A stretch of DNA of 64,000 nt from Tieghemostelium lacteum. Taxonomy: Eukaryota; Evosea; Eumycetozoa; Dictyosteliales; Raperosteliaceae. Made by a program: the position numbers and the translations under genes. The stretch lies in NCBI GenBank assembly GCA_001606155.1, contig LODT01000025.1, positions 1 to 64,000 on the forward strand, written 5' to 3'. Below the pieces are notes generated by a model, which saw only the letters and a list, made by a program, of their open reading frames with translations, was not told where the DNA came from and ran no database searches. Every line of letters starts with the position of its first letter. Position 1 is the first letter of the stretch. Shown piece after piece: positions 47,687-58,136 of this stretch.

Positions 47687-50006
47687 ATGTCCAGTTTAAG
47701 AAACATTAAATTATATCATGTTGGTAAAACATATGATATGGAAATTGATCTAGATTCATCTTATGAGGATTTTACATTTCAAATCTATTCACTCACTGAT
47801 ATTCCTCCAGAAAACCAGAAAATTCTAGGACTTGTTAAAGCTGGAACACTCACTAAAGATATTAAATTAAACAGCCTTACTGTTGTAAATGTATGCATTC
47901 TTTATTTTATAATTTATTTTATTGATACTAATAATTGCTTTGATTAATTAGGGTCAAAAAATTATAGTTGTTGGTAAACAACAAACAACTCCATCATCAG
48001 ATACTTCGGTATCTAATAATAATATGAATAATAATACTATAACCAATAACAAAATTAAAGAAAAATGTAAAAATTATGTATGGCAAGAGGAATGTAGTAG
48101 AATTTATGTAGGTGAAAAAGTATCACAACCAATTTATAAGAGTAAACTTGGTAAATTTATATGTCATGCATGTTCAAAAACATGTTTTCAATTGGATCAA
48201 GTTGAAGGTATTATGGATGAAGAATTTCAATTCTCTTGTGAATGTAGTTCTGATTGGAGTAGAGAATGTTTGTATGTACAGAGATTAAATTCTGTAGATT
48301 TAGAAGATGAATCTAAGGATAATCTATTAAAATCAATGAGAAACTATCAACTATCACAGTATATAAAGAGACCAGCACAATCACCAGAACAAAAACTAAA
48401 ACAACATTTATCTGGATTTCCAGAGACCTCATTGACTGCATTGATTGAATCAAATTACAAACGTGTACAACGTTATGAAGATAAGACATTACAAGCTAAA
48501 GCATTATCATTGTTACCAAAATCAGTTTTATTTAATAGAAAAAATGAAAGAATAGCACCTGGTGAAGAACAACTTCGTGAGTTGTTACATTGGTTCAAAT
48601 ATGATTTCTTTAAGTGGGTTGATCAACCAAATTGCTCTACATGTGATGGACCAACACAAGCCTCAGGCTCTGGACAACCATCATTAGATGAGATTATGTT
48701 TGAAGCTGGTCGTGTTGAAATATATCAGTGTAGACAATGGCATACCACTAGATTTCCAAGATATAATCATCCTGGAAAACTATTGGAAACTAAAAGAGGT
48801 AGATGTGGTGAGTGGGCAAATGCATTTACACTCATTTGTAGAGCATTAGGTTACCAAACTCGTTATGTTTTGGATCTTACTGATCATGTATGGACTGAAG
48901 TTTATGTAAATGATAAATGGACTCACTTGGATTCTTGTGAGGCCTCAATGGATGCACCTCTTACCTATGAACAAGGTTGGAATAAAACTTTATCCTATGT
49001 ATTTGCTTTTGAAAGAGATGGTGCATTCGATGTAACCAAGAGATACACTATAAAATACAACCAACTACCTAGAGACAAAATGAAAGACTCTGATTTAGAA
49101 AACTATTTACAACAATTTAATAGTTTCATTCAAAGTAGATTGGTAGTACCTGATAGAAATTCATTATTAAAGAGATTGGAATCTGAAAGATTGGAACTTT
49201 TACAGAGCCAAAAAAGAATACCAAAAGGTCAAGATATGCTCTCTAGAATTAGTGGTTCTGCTGATTGGAAAAATGAAAGAGGTGAAAATGGTAAAGTTGG
49301 TCAAACTACTACCGTAGAAAAAGAATCACAACCTGTAATTAAAGAAAAAGGTTTTTTCTATAGTGGATCAGTAAATGAACAAAATGATTTACAATTTGTA
49401 GGTAGTTCAAAAGCACTTGCTGGTACATCCTATATACAATTGACTCCAAATGAAACTGATAAAGTTGGTGGTGTTTGGTTAAAGAAACTATGGAATGTTG
49501 AGCAAGATTGGACTTGTAACTTTGCTTTTAAAATTGATAAATCAGGTGCAGATGGTATGGCATTTGTCATTCAAAATCATGCTTCTACTATATTAGGTCA
49601 AGGAGGTAGTGGTTTGGGATATGAAGGTATTGAAAATTCAATTGCAATTGAATTTGATACCTATGCCTCTGTAGACAGATGTCAAGATCCAAATGGAAAT
49701 CATGTATCTATACATTGTAATGGTCATAACAAAAATTCATCACATCATAGATATTCATTGGCATGTACCTATCCAGTTGGTAATCAACCAATGAATGATG
49801 GTAAAGAACACCACTGTTCTATTGTTTATCAACAGGGTAGTATATCCATTTGGTTAGATGGCTATTTTATACTTTCACAATTATCATTAAATATACCTAA
49901 ACTTTTAGATTTAGAAAATGGTAAAGATGCATTTATAGGATTTACTGCTGCAACTGGTGGTCTAAAACAATCACACATTATCACTTATTTCCAAATTGGT
50001 AAATAA
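47687..50006 (+). CDS. ngly1: Peptide N-glycanase (NGLY1/PNG1) with UBL, UBR-like zinc and L-type lectin domains
   Basis: Exons 47687-47890 and 47952-50006 give 752 residues. Residues 1-80 are a ubiquitin-like fold (NIKLYHVGKTYDMEI ... GQKIIVVG). Residues ~107-177 hold Cys pairs in a UBR-box-like order (EECSR, CHACSKTC, FSCECSS). The transglutaminase-like core follows, with catalytic C353 (RGRCGEWAN), H380 (DHVWTE) and D395 (THLDSCE). Its zinc site is CSTC (296/299) plus CRQWH, where a His replaces the usual last Cys. The final ~220 residues resemble an L-type (legume-like) lectin: DGMAFVIQNH, IAIEFDTYAS, and a GKEHHCSIVYQ stretch. The enzyme removes N-glycans from misfolded ERAD proteins in the cytosol. 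The lectin would bind high-mannose glycans in place of the animal PAW domain. Confidence 0.88.
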
Positions 50007-50044
50007 TATTTAATATAATACAAATGTATATAAATAATGTAAAT

Positions 50045-52072
50045 TTATTTTAATGGTAATATAAAATTTGATTTTAATAAATAACTAATATCTTGTCTTA
50101 GACTTTGAAAAGATACTAAATCTAGAGAGAGAATGGATCTATTATTTTGTAAAGCATATTGAAGTGATTGTTTTTGTTCTACCGATATTTTATAATTTTT
50201 ATAATTATAGGTATTTGCTGGTGGTGGTATACTGAGATACAAAAGTGATTGATTACTATTGATTATTTGTATAAGGAAATCAATGTAATCATCTATAGTT
50301 TCACGTTTAGTTGAGGAATCAATTTTACAAATGGATAGGAATTGTAGTGATTTATTAGATGCCAGTGATTGTATGAAACTAAATGGTGACCATTCTCTTA
50401 TTGTTGTACAATGAATTTTATCTATTGAATTATTATTTATTCTAATGATATCAATTAGAATATTAGATGGTATAGTACAATTTAAATTAATTTCAGATAT
50501 TCTATTATTGTATTCTAATGATTTAACAAATCTCTCTAGTGACTCTATATCTAAATCAATTTTACTGGATATATCTATAACTTTAAAGGAATTTAAATTT
50601 AATTTTATCAACTTTTCTATATTATTTAATGTTTTTACTGTTGATTCTGATGTGCTATGGTTATTTATATTTATCTTTCTAATATGTAAATGATTAGATT
50701 GAATGGATTCGAATATTTTATCTTTAAAAATATTACAATAAATAGCTTCTAATGAGGAATTTGTTGACCATAAATTATATATATTGGTATAATATCTATT
50801 ATTACTTTGTATAATCTCTAAATGTTTTAATGTACTATTATTTATAGTTGATCGAGATAAACTAATGATATCCTTTAAAATGTGATTAATCTCAAATTTA
50901 AGAATTTCTAAACTCTTATTTAGATTAAGTAGTTGAATTAGATTACTTATACTAATAAATACTTGGTCAGATTCTTGCAAAATACTATTAATCATTAGAG
51001 CCTCTATAGATAGCTCAAATTGTTTGATGGTATTGTTATTTGTTAATGACTGGATGAGTTGATCAATTTCATTTTGTGGATTATCATTATTAGATGTTAC
51101 TGTTATTGATTTTAATTCTAATGATTTTAGTGATGTTGAGTTTTGAATTACTGATATTATGGAATTATAATTTATACTAATGAATTCTATTGATATCGAT
51201 GAAAGGGAAATTAAACCCTCGAGTGACTGAAATGAATATAAATGTGGTGATTGCTCTTTATCTGATATTAAAGAAAGTCTATTTAATTGTTTAGATGACA
51301 ATTTAAATGATTCTGATAAATCTCTTAAATTTATAGAATCTTTAGCTGAATACATTATTGTACAATCTCTAAGTTGTTGATGTTGTGATTCTTTTAGATT
51401 ATTAGATATTTCATTGAACACTGAACTATTTCCATTAATTACAGTTAGAGATTTTAATTTTTTAAAATGAGAAAGATTACTGATAGCAATGTTATTTTGG
51501 TCAAATATCATATCAGTAATATACTCTTGAATCAAATTAAAATCACCATCAACAAAATGAAAATGAGTTAATTCATTTATAAAACTTGTTGCATTCATTC
51601 TCAATCCCTTTTTGATAATATTCTTGTAGTCTTGGAAATCTTGGTTCGATATCATATCAAATCTCTTTTTAATATGAATTTTTGATAGTAACTGGTATTT
51701 CCATGATTTACAAACTAATGATATCTTATTAATTGCATGAACCAAATAATGATAATTATTAGCATAATAGTTTAAAAATATCTCTACGATATCAACTATT
51801 ATATAATTTGGTAGGTTAAATAATTTAATTGCTTGACTATTAGTTAATGGTGTTGTACTATTACTACTACTACAAATACTATTATTATTAATATTATTAC
51901 TATTTGAAATTGAATTTAAAAATATATTCTTATAAATAGTTATACATTTATCGATATGTTTATAAATGTCTAATACAGCTATATTAGTTTCATTGCAAAT
52001 TGGGCATTGTGAACTTGTACTACTATTAGATGTCGTTGTGCTATTACTATTAAAACTAATTTTTGTTGACAT
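50045..52072 (-). CDS. Zinc-finger plus F-box protein with LRR-like C-terminus
   Basis: A single exon; ATG 52072 gives 675 residues. Upstream, the frame opens only through a GTG, so this start is preferred. An N-terminal Ser/Thr/Asn stretch is followed by a C2HC finger, CPICN ... YKHIDKC (about 22-43), as in ubiquitin-binding or TRAF-like fingers. An F-box-like segment comes next (FNLPNYIIVDIVEIFL ... INKISLVCKSWKYQLLSK). The rest is a leucine-rich fan (LKSLTVINGNSS, LKSLELKSITVTS, LEILKFEINHILK). A role as an SCF substrate adaptor with an extra binding finger is inferred. Confidence 0.75.
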   Translation of the reverse strand: MSTKISFNSNSTTTSNSSTSSQCPICNETNIAVLDIYKHIDKCITIYKNIFLNSISNSNNINNNSICSSSNSTTPLTNSQAIKLFNLPNYIIVDIVEIFLNYYANNYHYLVHAINKISLVCKSWKYQLLSKIHIKKRFDMISNQDFQDYKNIIKKGLRMNATSFINELTHFHFVDGDFNLIQEYITDMIFDQNNIAISNLSHFKKLKSLTVINGNSSVFNEISNNLKESQHQQLRDCTIMYSAKDSINLRDLSESFKLSSKQLNRLSLISDKEQSPHLYSFQSLEGLISLSSISIEFISINYNSIISVIQNSTSLKSLELKSITVTSNNDNPQNEIDQLIQSLTNNNTIKQFELSIEALMINSILQESDQVFISISNLIQLLNLNKSLEILKFEINHILKDIISLSRSTINNSTLKHLEIIQSNNRYYTNIYNLWSTNSSLEAIYCNIFKDKIFESIQSNHLHIRKININNHSTSESTVKTLNNIEKLIKLNLNSFKVIDISSKIDLDIESLERFVKSLEYNNRISEINLNCTIPSNILIDIIRINNNSIDKIHCTTIREWSPFSFIQSLASNKSLQFLSICKIDSSTKRETIDDYIDFLIQIINSNQSLLYLSIPPPANTYNYKNYKISVEQKQSLQYALQNNRSILSLDLVSFQSLRQDISYLLKSNFILPLK

Positions 52073-52090
52073 ATCTATTAATAATTCCAC

Positions 52091-52420
52091 CTATTCACAA
52101 ATGATAGGAAATAGTTAGTTTTTCAAATTAAAAAAATAGTAAGAGAAATTAATACAATTTGTAAATTTACCACATTTATCTATTTTTAGTGTTACATAAT
52201 GTGTTATTATATGTTTTATCACTAACATTTTTTATAAATTTTAAAAAAATATGTGGGTTGTAATATAGTGGGTTTGTGTATTCATTGGATATTTACATTT
52301 TATGTAATTCATAACAATCAGACGAGATATTAAATTCCGCATTTTAATAACCTTATGCTATCTAAAAATAAAAATGTGATATTAAAAAAAAAAAGTTTAT
52401 TAGAATTTTATTTTATAATT
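52091..52420. other. Intergenic, nothing recognised
   Basis: 330 bp of AT-rich spacer between the start of the F-box gene and the 3' end of the beta-helix gene. No gene, RNA or repeat is seen. Confidence 0.4.
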
Positions 52421-53995
52421 CTAAATTGGTTGATAGGATGATTTTTTGTGGAATTTGAATAAATAGACAAGACCTATTGTAATAATAGCTAATAGTGCAA
52501 TACCTGATAATACTGAAATCAATATAATTGCAGTTTTACTTGGTTTTTTACTTTTAGAGTCATCAGTGGAACTAGATTCTTTTGAAGAAGATGTTGATTT
52601 TGGACATGATAAACCAATTGAATTAGTGTTAATTTGACAATTTGAACCTTCTTGACAGTTTATCAAAGCGAGGGTATCAAATATATTGCCAGTATCAACT
52701 TGAATATTTGATTTTCCTTGACATGAGATAATTTCATAGTCACCATTATCAGTAGCAGTATTGTTAAAAAGTTCTAATAAACTTGATGTCAATATAAAAA
52801 TAATACCTTGATTATTAAGGTATTTAGATGATTGTGAATTTATGGATTTTGAAACCTCAGCAACTACTACTGATGATTTGGTTACAACATTGGATTGAAA
52901 TAGTGAGTTATCAAGTACATATGATGAACGATAACCAGCATATATTACACCATTAAGAACTTGATTTCCAATAAACTTTGAATTTGATACAGTTACACTG
53001 GTAGTTTCAAGTCCTAAGTTACTATCCCATATTGATGTAATTATATTATTTGTAAATTCGCAATCAATTATATTCAATGTTGAATCAAATATTACAATAG
53101 AGGCAATACTATAACCACTACTATTACCCCACAGTGAATTGTTATCAAATGTAGTAGAGGAAATTGACTGATTAGCAGTTACTTGATTTACAACAGTTAG
53201 AACACCCATGCTTGAAATTTGGTTACCAATAAACTGTGTATTATCAATTTCAATAGTTCCTTCCATTGTGAAAATAATTGAATTTGATCCAGTGTTATTA
53301 GCAAATAGACAATGGCTGATTGCAATATTTACATTTTCAGCATTGATTGCAATACCTTGTTTCTGTTTTTCAGATGAAAGATAAGAGAATTCACAATTTT
53401 GTAAATTCAGATTTACAGGAGTAACATCATTTTCAGTCTGACCCTGAGGAGCAGTAGCAATAATTGATAGTGCACTTAATGCATTTAATGCAAAGTTTAC
53501 GTGATTAAAAGTTACATTGGTGAGAGTTACAGTGAGATGAGATTGGTAGGTATTGGTTTGTAAAAATGATGTTTGTAAGTTTGTCATTTGAACATTGGTG
53601 ATAATTAACTCAGTAGTGTCACCAAAGTTACCATTAGGTGGTTCAATAATCTCCAATATATTTGTAGTACTACCAGTGAAATCAAATATAGTTTCATTAG
53701 AAACACCATTAAGAGTTAACACTTGGTTATACAATGGATATGCATAACCACTAGCAATTGGATAACTACCATTGGCAAAATTAAATACCATATTAAGTGT
53801 TAATTGTTGATAGTCACATGCTTGAATTGCAGAATGTAATGAATCACATGCATTTGTAGTACTATTACCACAGGTTTCATTATTATTTGATGAAATATTA
53901 TTAATAAATATTATACATTGTTGTTGTTGTTGTTGTGAAAAAGCAATTTGTAACCAAATTACAACAAGAATAAATATAACTGTTAATTTGATCAT
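52421..53995 (-). CDS. Type I membrane protein with parallel beta-helix ectodomain
   Basis: A single exon of 524 residues. The signal peptide is MIKLTVIFILVVIWLQIAFS. A poly-Gln run and Cys-containing segment follow (CGNSTTNACDSLHSAIQAC), typical of dictyostelid pectin-lyase-like cell-surface proteins. Repeating short strands with Asn ladders (LTLTNVTFNHV-like, IDNTQFIGNQIS, IIDCEFTNNI, VSNSKFIGNQVL) indicate a right-handed beta-helix. Two Cys pairs close it. A Ser/Lys-rich stalk, one membrane span (IILISVLSGIALLAIITIGLVY) and a short basic tail end the protein. Many N-glycosylation sites. Role unknown; no catalytic residues were recognised. Confidence 0.75.
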   Translation of the reverse strand: MIKLTVIFILVVIWLQIAFSQQQQQQCIIFINNISSNNNETCGNSTTNACDSLHSAIQACDYQQLTLNMVFNFANGSYPIASGYAYPLYNQVLTLNGVSNETIFDFTGSTTNILEIIEPPNGNFGDTTELIITNVQMTNLQTSFLQTNTYQSHLTVTLTNVTFNHVNFALNALSALSIIATAPQGQTENDVTPVNLNLQNCEFSYLSSEKQKQGIAINAENVNIAISHCLFANNTGSNSIIFTMEGTIEIDNTQFIGNQISSMGVLTVVNQVTANQSISSTTFDNNSLWGNSSGYSIASIVIFDSTLNIIDCEFTNNIITSIWDSNLGLETTSVTVSNSKFIGNQVLNGVIYAGYRSSYVLDNSLFQSNVVTKSSVVVAEVSKSINSQSSKYLNNQGIIFILTSSLLELFNNTATDNGDYEIISCQGKSNIQVDTGNIFDTLALINCQEGSNCQINTNSIGLSCPKSTSSSKESSSTDDSKSKKPSKTAIILISVLSGIALLAIITIGLVYLFKFHKKSSYQPI

Positions 53996-54368
53996 TGATG
54001 GTTATAATTTTTACTAATTAATGTTTTTTTTATTCAAAAAAATCTTAGTTTTAAATTAAATTTAAAAAGATATTTTTTAGATATTTATCCTTAAATTTTA
54101 AATAAAGTTTTATTTCATAGGAATACCTAGAAATGTTATAACATTTATTTTTTAAATTCTTGGGTCAATCAAACAGACATTTCTTAGAAATTATTTAAAG
54201 GTAAAGAATGAAATATGCAAATCGATCGTTTTTCGGTAATTGAAAATGTAAAATAAAAAAAATAAAATAAAAATTTAAAAAAAATAAATTAATCGTTTTT
54301 TTCTTACCCCAATCCTGCATTTTTTTTTGAACAATAATATAATTATATATTAAAATAATAATAATACA
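53996..54368. promoter_or_regulatory. Bidirectional promoter region before UMP synthase
   Basis: 373 bp between diverging ATGs, very AT-rich with A- and T-runs (54255-54291, 54320-54328). CGATCGTTTTTC at 54223 and AATCGTTTTTTTC at 54291 form a short direct repeat before the UMP synthase start. Confidence 0.45.
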
Positions 54369-55808
54369 ATGGAAAATGAAATTGAAAAAATTGTATTAAA
54401 ATTAAATGAAATTGATGCAGTTAAATTGGGAGAATTCAAATTAAAGAGCGGAATTATATCACCAATTTATATTGATTTAAGAGTTACAGTATCAGAACCA
54501 AAATTACTCAGTTTGATTGGTGATTTTATGTACAAGAGAGTATATAATGATAGTAACAGTGGAAATAAACCAAAATTACTTTGTGGTGTTCCATACACTG
54601 CTCTACCAATTGCCACAGCAATGTCAGTACAAAATGATATTCCAATGGTAATCAGAAGAAAAGAAGCAAAAGCTTATGGTACTAAACAACTAATTGAAGG
54701 TCGTTTCAAAGAAGGTGATAATGTATTAGTTATTGAAGATTTGGTAACTAGTGGCGCTAGTGTTCTTGAAACTGTTAGAGATTTGAAATCTGTAGGTTTG
54801 ACTGTAACTGATGTTGTAGTACTTCTCGATCGTCAGCAAGGTGCAAAACAGGAATTAGAAAAGAATGGGTTACGTTTACACTCAGTTTTCACAATGGAAC
54901 AGTTAATTGATACTCTTATTAAAGCAGGTAAACTTGTTGGTCCACAATTGGAATTGGTTCAAAAGTTTTTAGATGCAAATAGACAAGTTGTAGTACCTGT
55001 TCAACCAACAACACCACAACCTGTAAAATCACATTTATCATTCCAAGAGAGATCACAGCTAGCAAACTGTAATAAAATGGCACAGAAACTCTTTAGATTA
55101 ATGTCTGAAAAGAAATCAAATTTAGCAGTGGCAGCTGATCTCACTACTAAAGCAGAGGTATTGAAATTAGCCGATGCAATTGGTTCTGAGATTGTAGTAC
55201 TCAAAACCCATGTAGACATCATCAGTGACTATGACGAAGATTTTGTTAAACAACTCAAAGCACTATCTGAAAAACACAAATTTTTGATTTTTGAAGATAG
55301 AAAATTTGCAGATATTGGTAATACTGTGAAATACCAATACCAAAGTGGTGTCTATAAGATTAGTGAATGGTCTGATATGGTGACTGTTCATGCTGTTGCT
55401 GGACCTGGCATTATTGACAGTTTTAAAGATAGTGTACTACAAAAAGAATGTGGTCTTTTAATGTTAGCACAAATGTCAAGTAAAGGTAGTTTATGTGTTG
55501 GTGAATACACTCAACAAGTTGTTGAAATGGCTAAACAGAATCAAGACTGTGTTATGGGTTTTATTTGTCAAGAGAGACTCTCCAATATGCCAGAACATTT
55601 TGTCTTAATGACTCCTGGTGTGCAATTAAATAACACTGCTGATACTCTAGGTCAACAATATAACACTCCTGATTATATAGTTCAAGAAAAATCAACTGAT
55701 GTAATCATTGTAGGTAGAGGTATCTATCAATCTCAAGATCCTAAATCTGAAGCACACAAATACAGAACCATTGCTTGGGATTCCTATGAAAAAAGACTAT
55801 CCAAATAA
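54369..55808 (+). CDS. pyr56: Bifunctional UMP synthase (OPRT plus OMP decarboxylase)
   Basis: A single exon of 479 residues. The N-terminal half is orotate phosphoribosyltransferase: [25 protein letters not shown] and the PRPP loop [13 protein letters not shown]. The C-terminal half (from ~230) is OMP decarboxylase: [11 protein letters not shown], the catalytic [13 protein letters not shown] and the phosphate-binding VGRGIY near the end. It makes UMP from orotate in two steps of de novo pyrimidine synthesis. The order OPRT-ODC is the animal and amoeba arrangement. A Gln/Pro linker joins the halves. All key residues are present. Confidence 0.95.
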   Translation: MENEIEKIVLKLNEIDAVKLGEFKLKSGIISPIYIDLRVTVSEPKLLSLIGDFMYKRVYNDSNSGNKPKLLCGVPYTALPIATAMSVQNDIPMVIRRKEAKAYGTKQLIEGRFKEGDNVLVIEDLVTSGASVLETVRDLKSVGLTVTDVVVLLDRQQGAKQELEKNGLRLHSVFTMEQLIDTLIKAGKLVGPQLELVQKFLDANRQVVVPVQPTTPQPVKSHLSFQERSQLANCNKMAQKLFRLMSEKKSNLAVAADLTTKAEVLKLADAIGSEIVVLKTHVDIISDYDEDFVKQLKALSEKHKFLIFEDRKFADIGNTVKYQYQSGVYKISEWSDMVTVHAVAGPGIIDSFKDSVLQKECGLLMLAQMSSKGSLCVGEYTQQVVEMAKQNQDCVMGFICQERLSNMPEHFVLMTPGVQLNNTADTLGQQYNTPDYIVQEKSTDVIIVGRGIYQSQDPKSEAHKYRTIAWDSYEKRLSK

Positions 55809-55880
55809 AAATTTTTGATATTTAGAAATAAAATCTAGATTTTATTTATTGAAGTGCAGTGAAAATAAAAACTCATAAAA

Positions 55881-56469
55881 TTATATTGATTTTGAGTGAA
55901 CTAATTCATAGTCACCAGATGGATAAGGTGGTTTAACTACTTGATTATTGATATCATCTTTTCTTTTTAAATTACCTTGAGATAAATGAATGCTTCTAGC
56001 AATTGTACTCCAGGTAATACCATTATCAAAATAATAAAGAGGATTGCCATGTATAAAAATACGAACTTGACCTACTGGAGTTAAATTTACATAAATGAAA
56101 GAATTTACACCACCTTGACGTATTAATTGACCATTTATCCATACTCTATCTAATGGTTGTAAAAATTGCATTTTAGAAATATTGTTAGTCATAACATCAA
56201 TTTGATTATTACTAAAATATAAATCAATTGATTGTTTTGGTATTCCTAGTTCTGGAAGATCTCTAATCTTTGCTTTCAAATGAGCAAATGATAACATTCC
56301 AAAATCAACATTTATTATATCTGTTTTACCTTGATAAAACACTACATAGTATTTGGTGTATTGTCTAATAGTTTATTAGATTTTAAATGTGTTAATAATT
56401 TGTTGTGCAAATTGAATAAATTAATGTTAATTACCAATCGATACATATTCTTGACTTATCTTCTTCCAT
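55881..56469 (-). CDS. Small protein of unknown function, first exon tentative
   Basis: The secure part is 56364-55881: QYTKYYVVFYQGKTD... to HSKSI, about 160 residues after an acceptor CTATTAG. A 14-bp first exon at 56469-56456 (MEEDK) would join in frame using a GTCAAG donor. The more usual-looking GTAATT donor at about 56437 would create a stop at the join. Strand-rich segments (VDFGMLSFAHLKAKI, PLDRVWINGQLIRQGG, GQVRIFIHG) hint at a beta-grasp or similar fold. No Cys, signal peptide or membrane span. No family recognised. Confidence 0.55.
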
Positions 56470-57179
56470 TCTTATAAAATAATAAAAAATTCTAAAATAA
56501 AAAACAATTTTCAATTTTAGAAACAAACACAATAAAAGATGCAATTCTATTTTATGCCTCTTTAACCCTTAAAGTATCTGGAGAGCAAGGTGTGAATATG
56601 TGCCAAAACGGACTTTTTCTTGGCCAAAACGGACATATGGTTGCAAAAAGGATAAAAAAAAGGAAAAAACAGTACTGCACAATAGGTGAGATAAATTATT
56701 TAAATTTGAGGCAAACATTGGGTGGAGTGTTTGGTCCATTTATTGTTATGGGTTTATTAAATCAGATGTAATTGATCTTTCTTTTAATTGACCACTTGGA
56801 GATGGTGTAGGTGGATATTGTAATATCCAACCATATCAACACAAGTAAATAAACTATTAACTACCTATTAATGGATATTGGAGATGGAAAAGATGTTAAT
56901 GAATTGATTTTATCTGTCTTTTTTTCTCGAGTTAAACGGAAGGGATTTTTTTCAGATTTTAATTAACATCAATTTCTTTAAATAAATTGGAATTTACTTT
57001 AGAATCCTATATAAATGAGAACTTAACATAAATATATGCAAAGACTTTAATGTGGTAAATGTCTTTTAAAATAGCACATGAATAGAAATATATGGTTTAC
57101 AATTAAAATTGGAAAAGTCTTGATATACGGAAAATTAATAACTGTATTAATTGGTTTTTATTCTACAATAAGGAATTCA
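56470..57179. other. Intergenic, short repeats only
   Basis: No gene is seen. CCAAAACGGACTTTTT and CCAAAACGGACATATGG form a close direct repeat at about 56602 and 56623. ATGCAAAGACTTTAATG at about 57036 is a strong copy of the dispersed motif, placed about 140 bp before a LINE fragment. Confidence 0.45.
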
Positions 57180-57690
57180 ACAGTAACGATACGTTCCGGG
57201 CCAAACAACCACAAACGAATACACTCACCAATTCAAAAGCACAGTCAAACATATCCAATTCAAAGATATTGAATGGAATCCTTCTTCAATACTCAACATC
57301 TATAATAGCAATTATCAACTAGAAAAAGAGTAAAAGACAAAATACTCCAACTGCAAATCAAAAATGAAAAGGAGCCTTCTCAGTATAATTAAAGTTCTTT
57401 AAAAATATTGGAAATGTCTTAGATTTAATGTTCTATCTCTATTTAATTTGAATTATTTTAATCTTTTCATTGCAGTATCTAATCGGCATACACATTCTAC
57501 TTACAATCAAAACTGAAATGTTTATTTGATCATTTTATTTTTTATTCATATTACTTTATAACCAATTGACAGGAACCCCCTGAATTAGGACAAAATCAAT
57601 TACTCCATATTCAAATTCAACAATACCTATAAACAAAACTTTAAAAAATAAATACAAAGCAAACTCAATCAAAATATCACTAGAAATATA
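57180..57690 (+). mobile_element. LINE (TRE-like) 3' fragment, interrupted
   Basis: 57210-57300 parallels 20155-20240: TTCAAAGATATTGAATGGAATCC and the CTCAACATCTA block. 57595-57665 parallels the 3' UTR of the same family: AATTCAACAATA, CTATAAACAAAACTTTAAA. About 230 unrelated bases lie between them, so the copy is interrupted or deleted. No intact frame remains. Confidence 0.6.
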
Positions 57691-57809
57691 AAAGAATAGA
57701 ATTAAGAGTTATTTTTTTTAGAATTTGATTAACTGTGTCGGTAAGGAAACGAATACTAATCGTATCTTACATTGTCACATTATTTGTAGTGCCCATTTGG
57801 TTTTTTAAA

Positions 57810-58070
57810 AAACCTGTAAGAAAGGGAGATGTATAACCACTACTCAAAAGGGACTAATCGGATACTAGGTATCATCCTCTTATGCCTCTTCTCCTTATCA
57901 TAAGACCTTCTAGAACTGGTTTTTTTTTTTTCAATTTTTCTTTCTCGAAGAAACTGTTTCTTTCACTTTCATTACAAAACCTGTTTGTTGGAAAAATCAA
58001 AATATATAAAATTATTTAAATTCTTAAAGTGGGTTAAAATTATAGTGCAAATGAATGCAAAGATTTCAAA
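57810..58070 (+). repeat. Dispersed repeat shared with 811-945 and 16190-16262
   Basis: 57813-57872 matches the inverted segment at 16190-16262. 57900-57985 matches 811-848 (TAAGACCTTCT, TTTCTTTCACTTTCATTACA). The ATGCAAAGATTTCAAA at 58055 matches ATGCAAAGATTTAAA at 930 at a similar distance after that block. Two copies therefore share the same order of blocks, arguing for one unnamed element family. Confidence 0.55.
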
Positions 58071-58136
58071 GAATAGAAATTCTATTTTAATACTAATTTT
58101 AAAATAGATACGCAAACCTAAAAACTAAACTTGTAA

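Noticed and set aside
50445-50693. Plus-strand frame antisense to the zinc-finger/F-box gene
   Set aside because: Shadow of the real coding strand, Ile/Leu-rich with no start context.
56746-56754. AACCCATAA on the minus strand, like the dictyostelid DUSE box of small RNA genes
   Set aside because: A 9-base match in AT-rich DNA is expected by chance. No class I RNA core (CCTTACAGCAA) or snRNA-like sequence follows.
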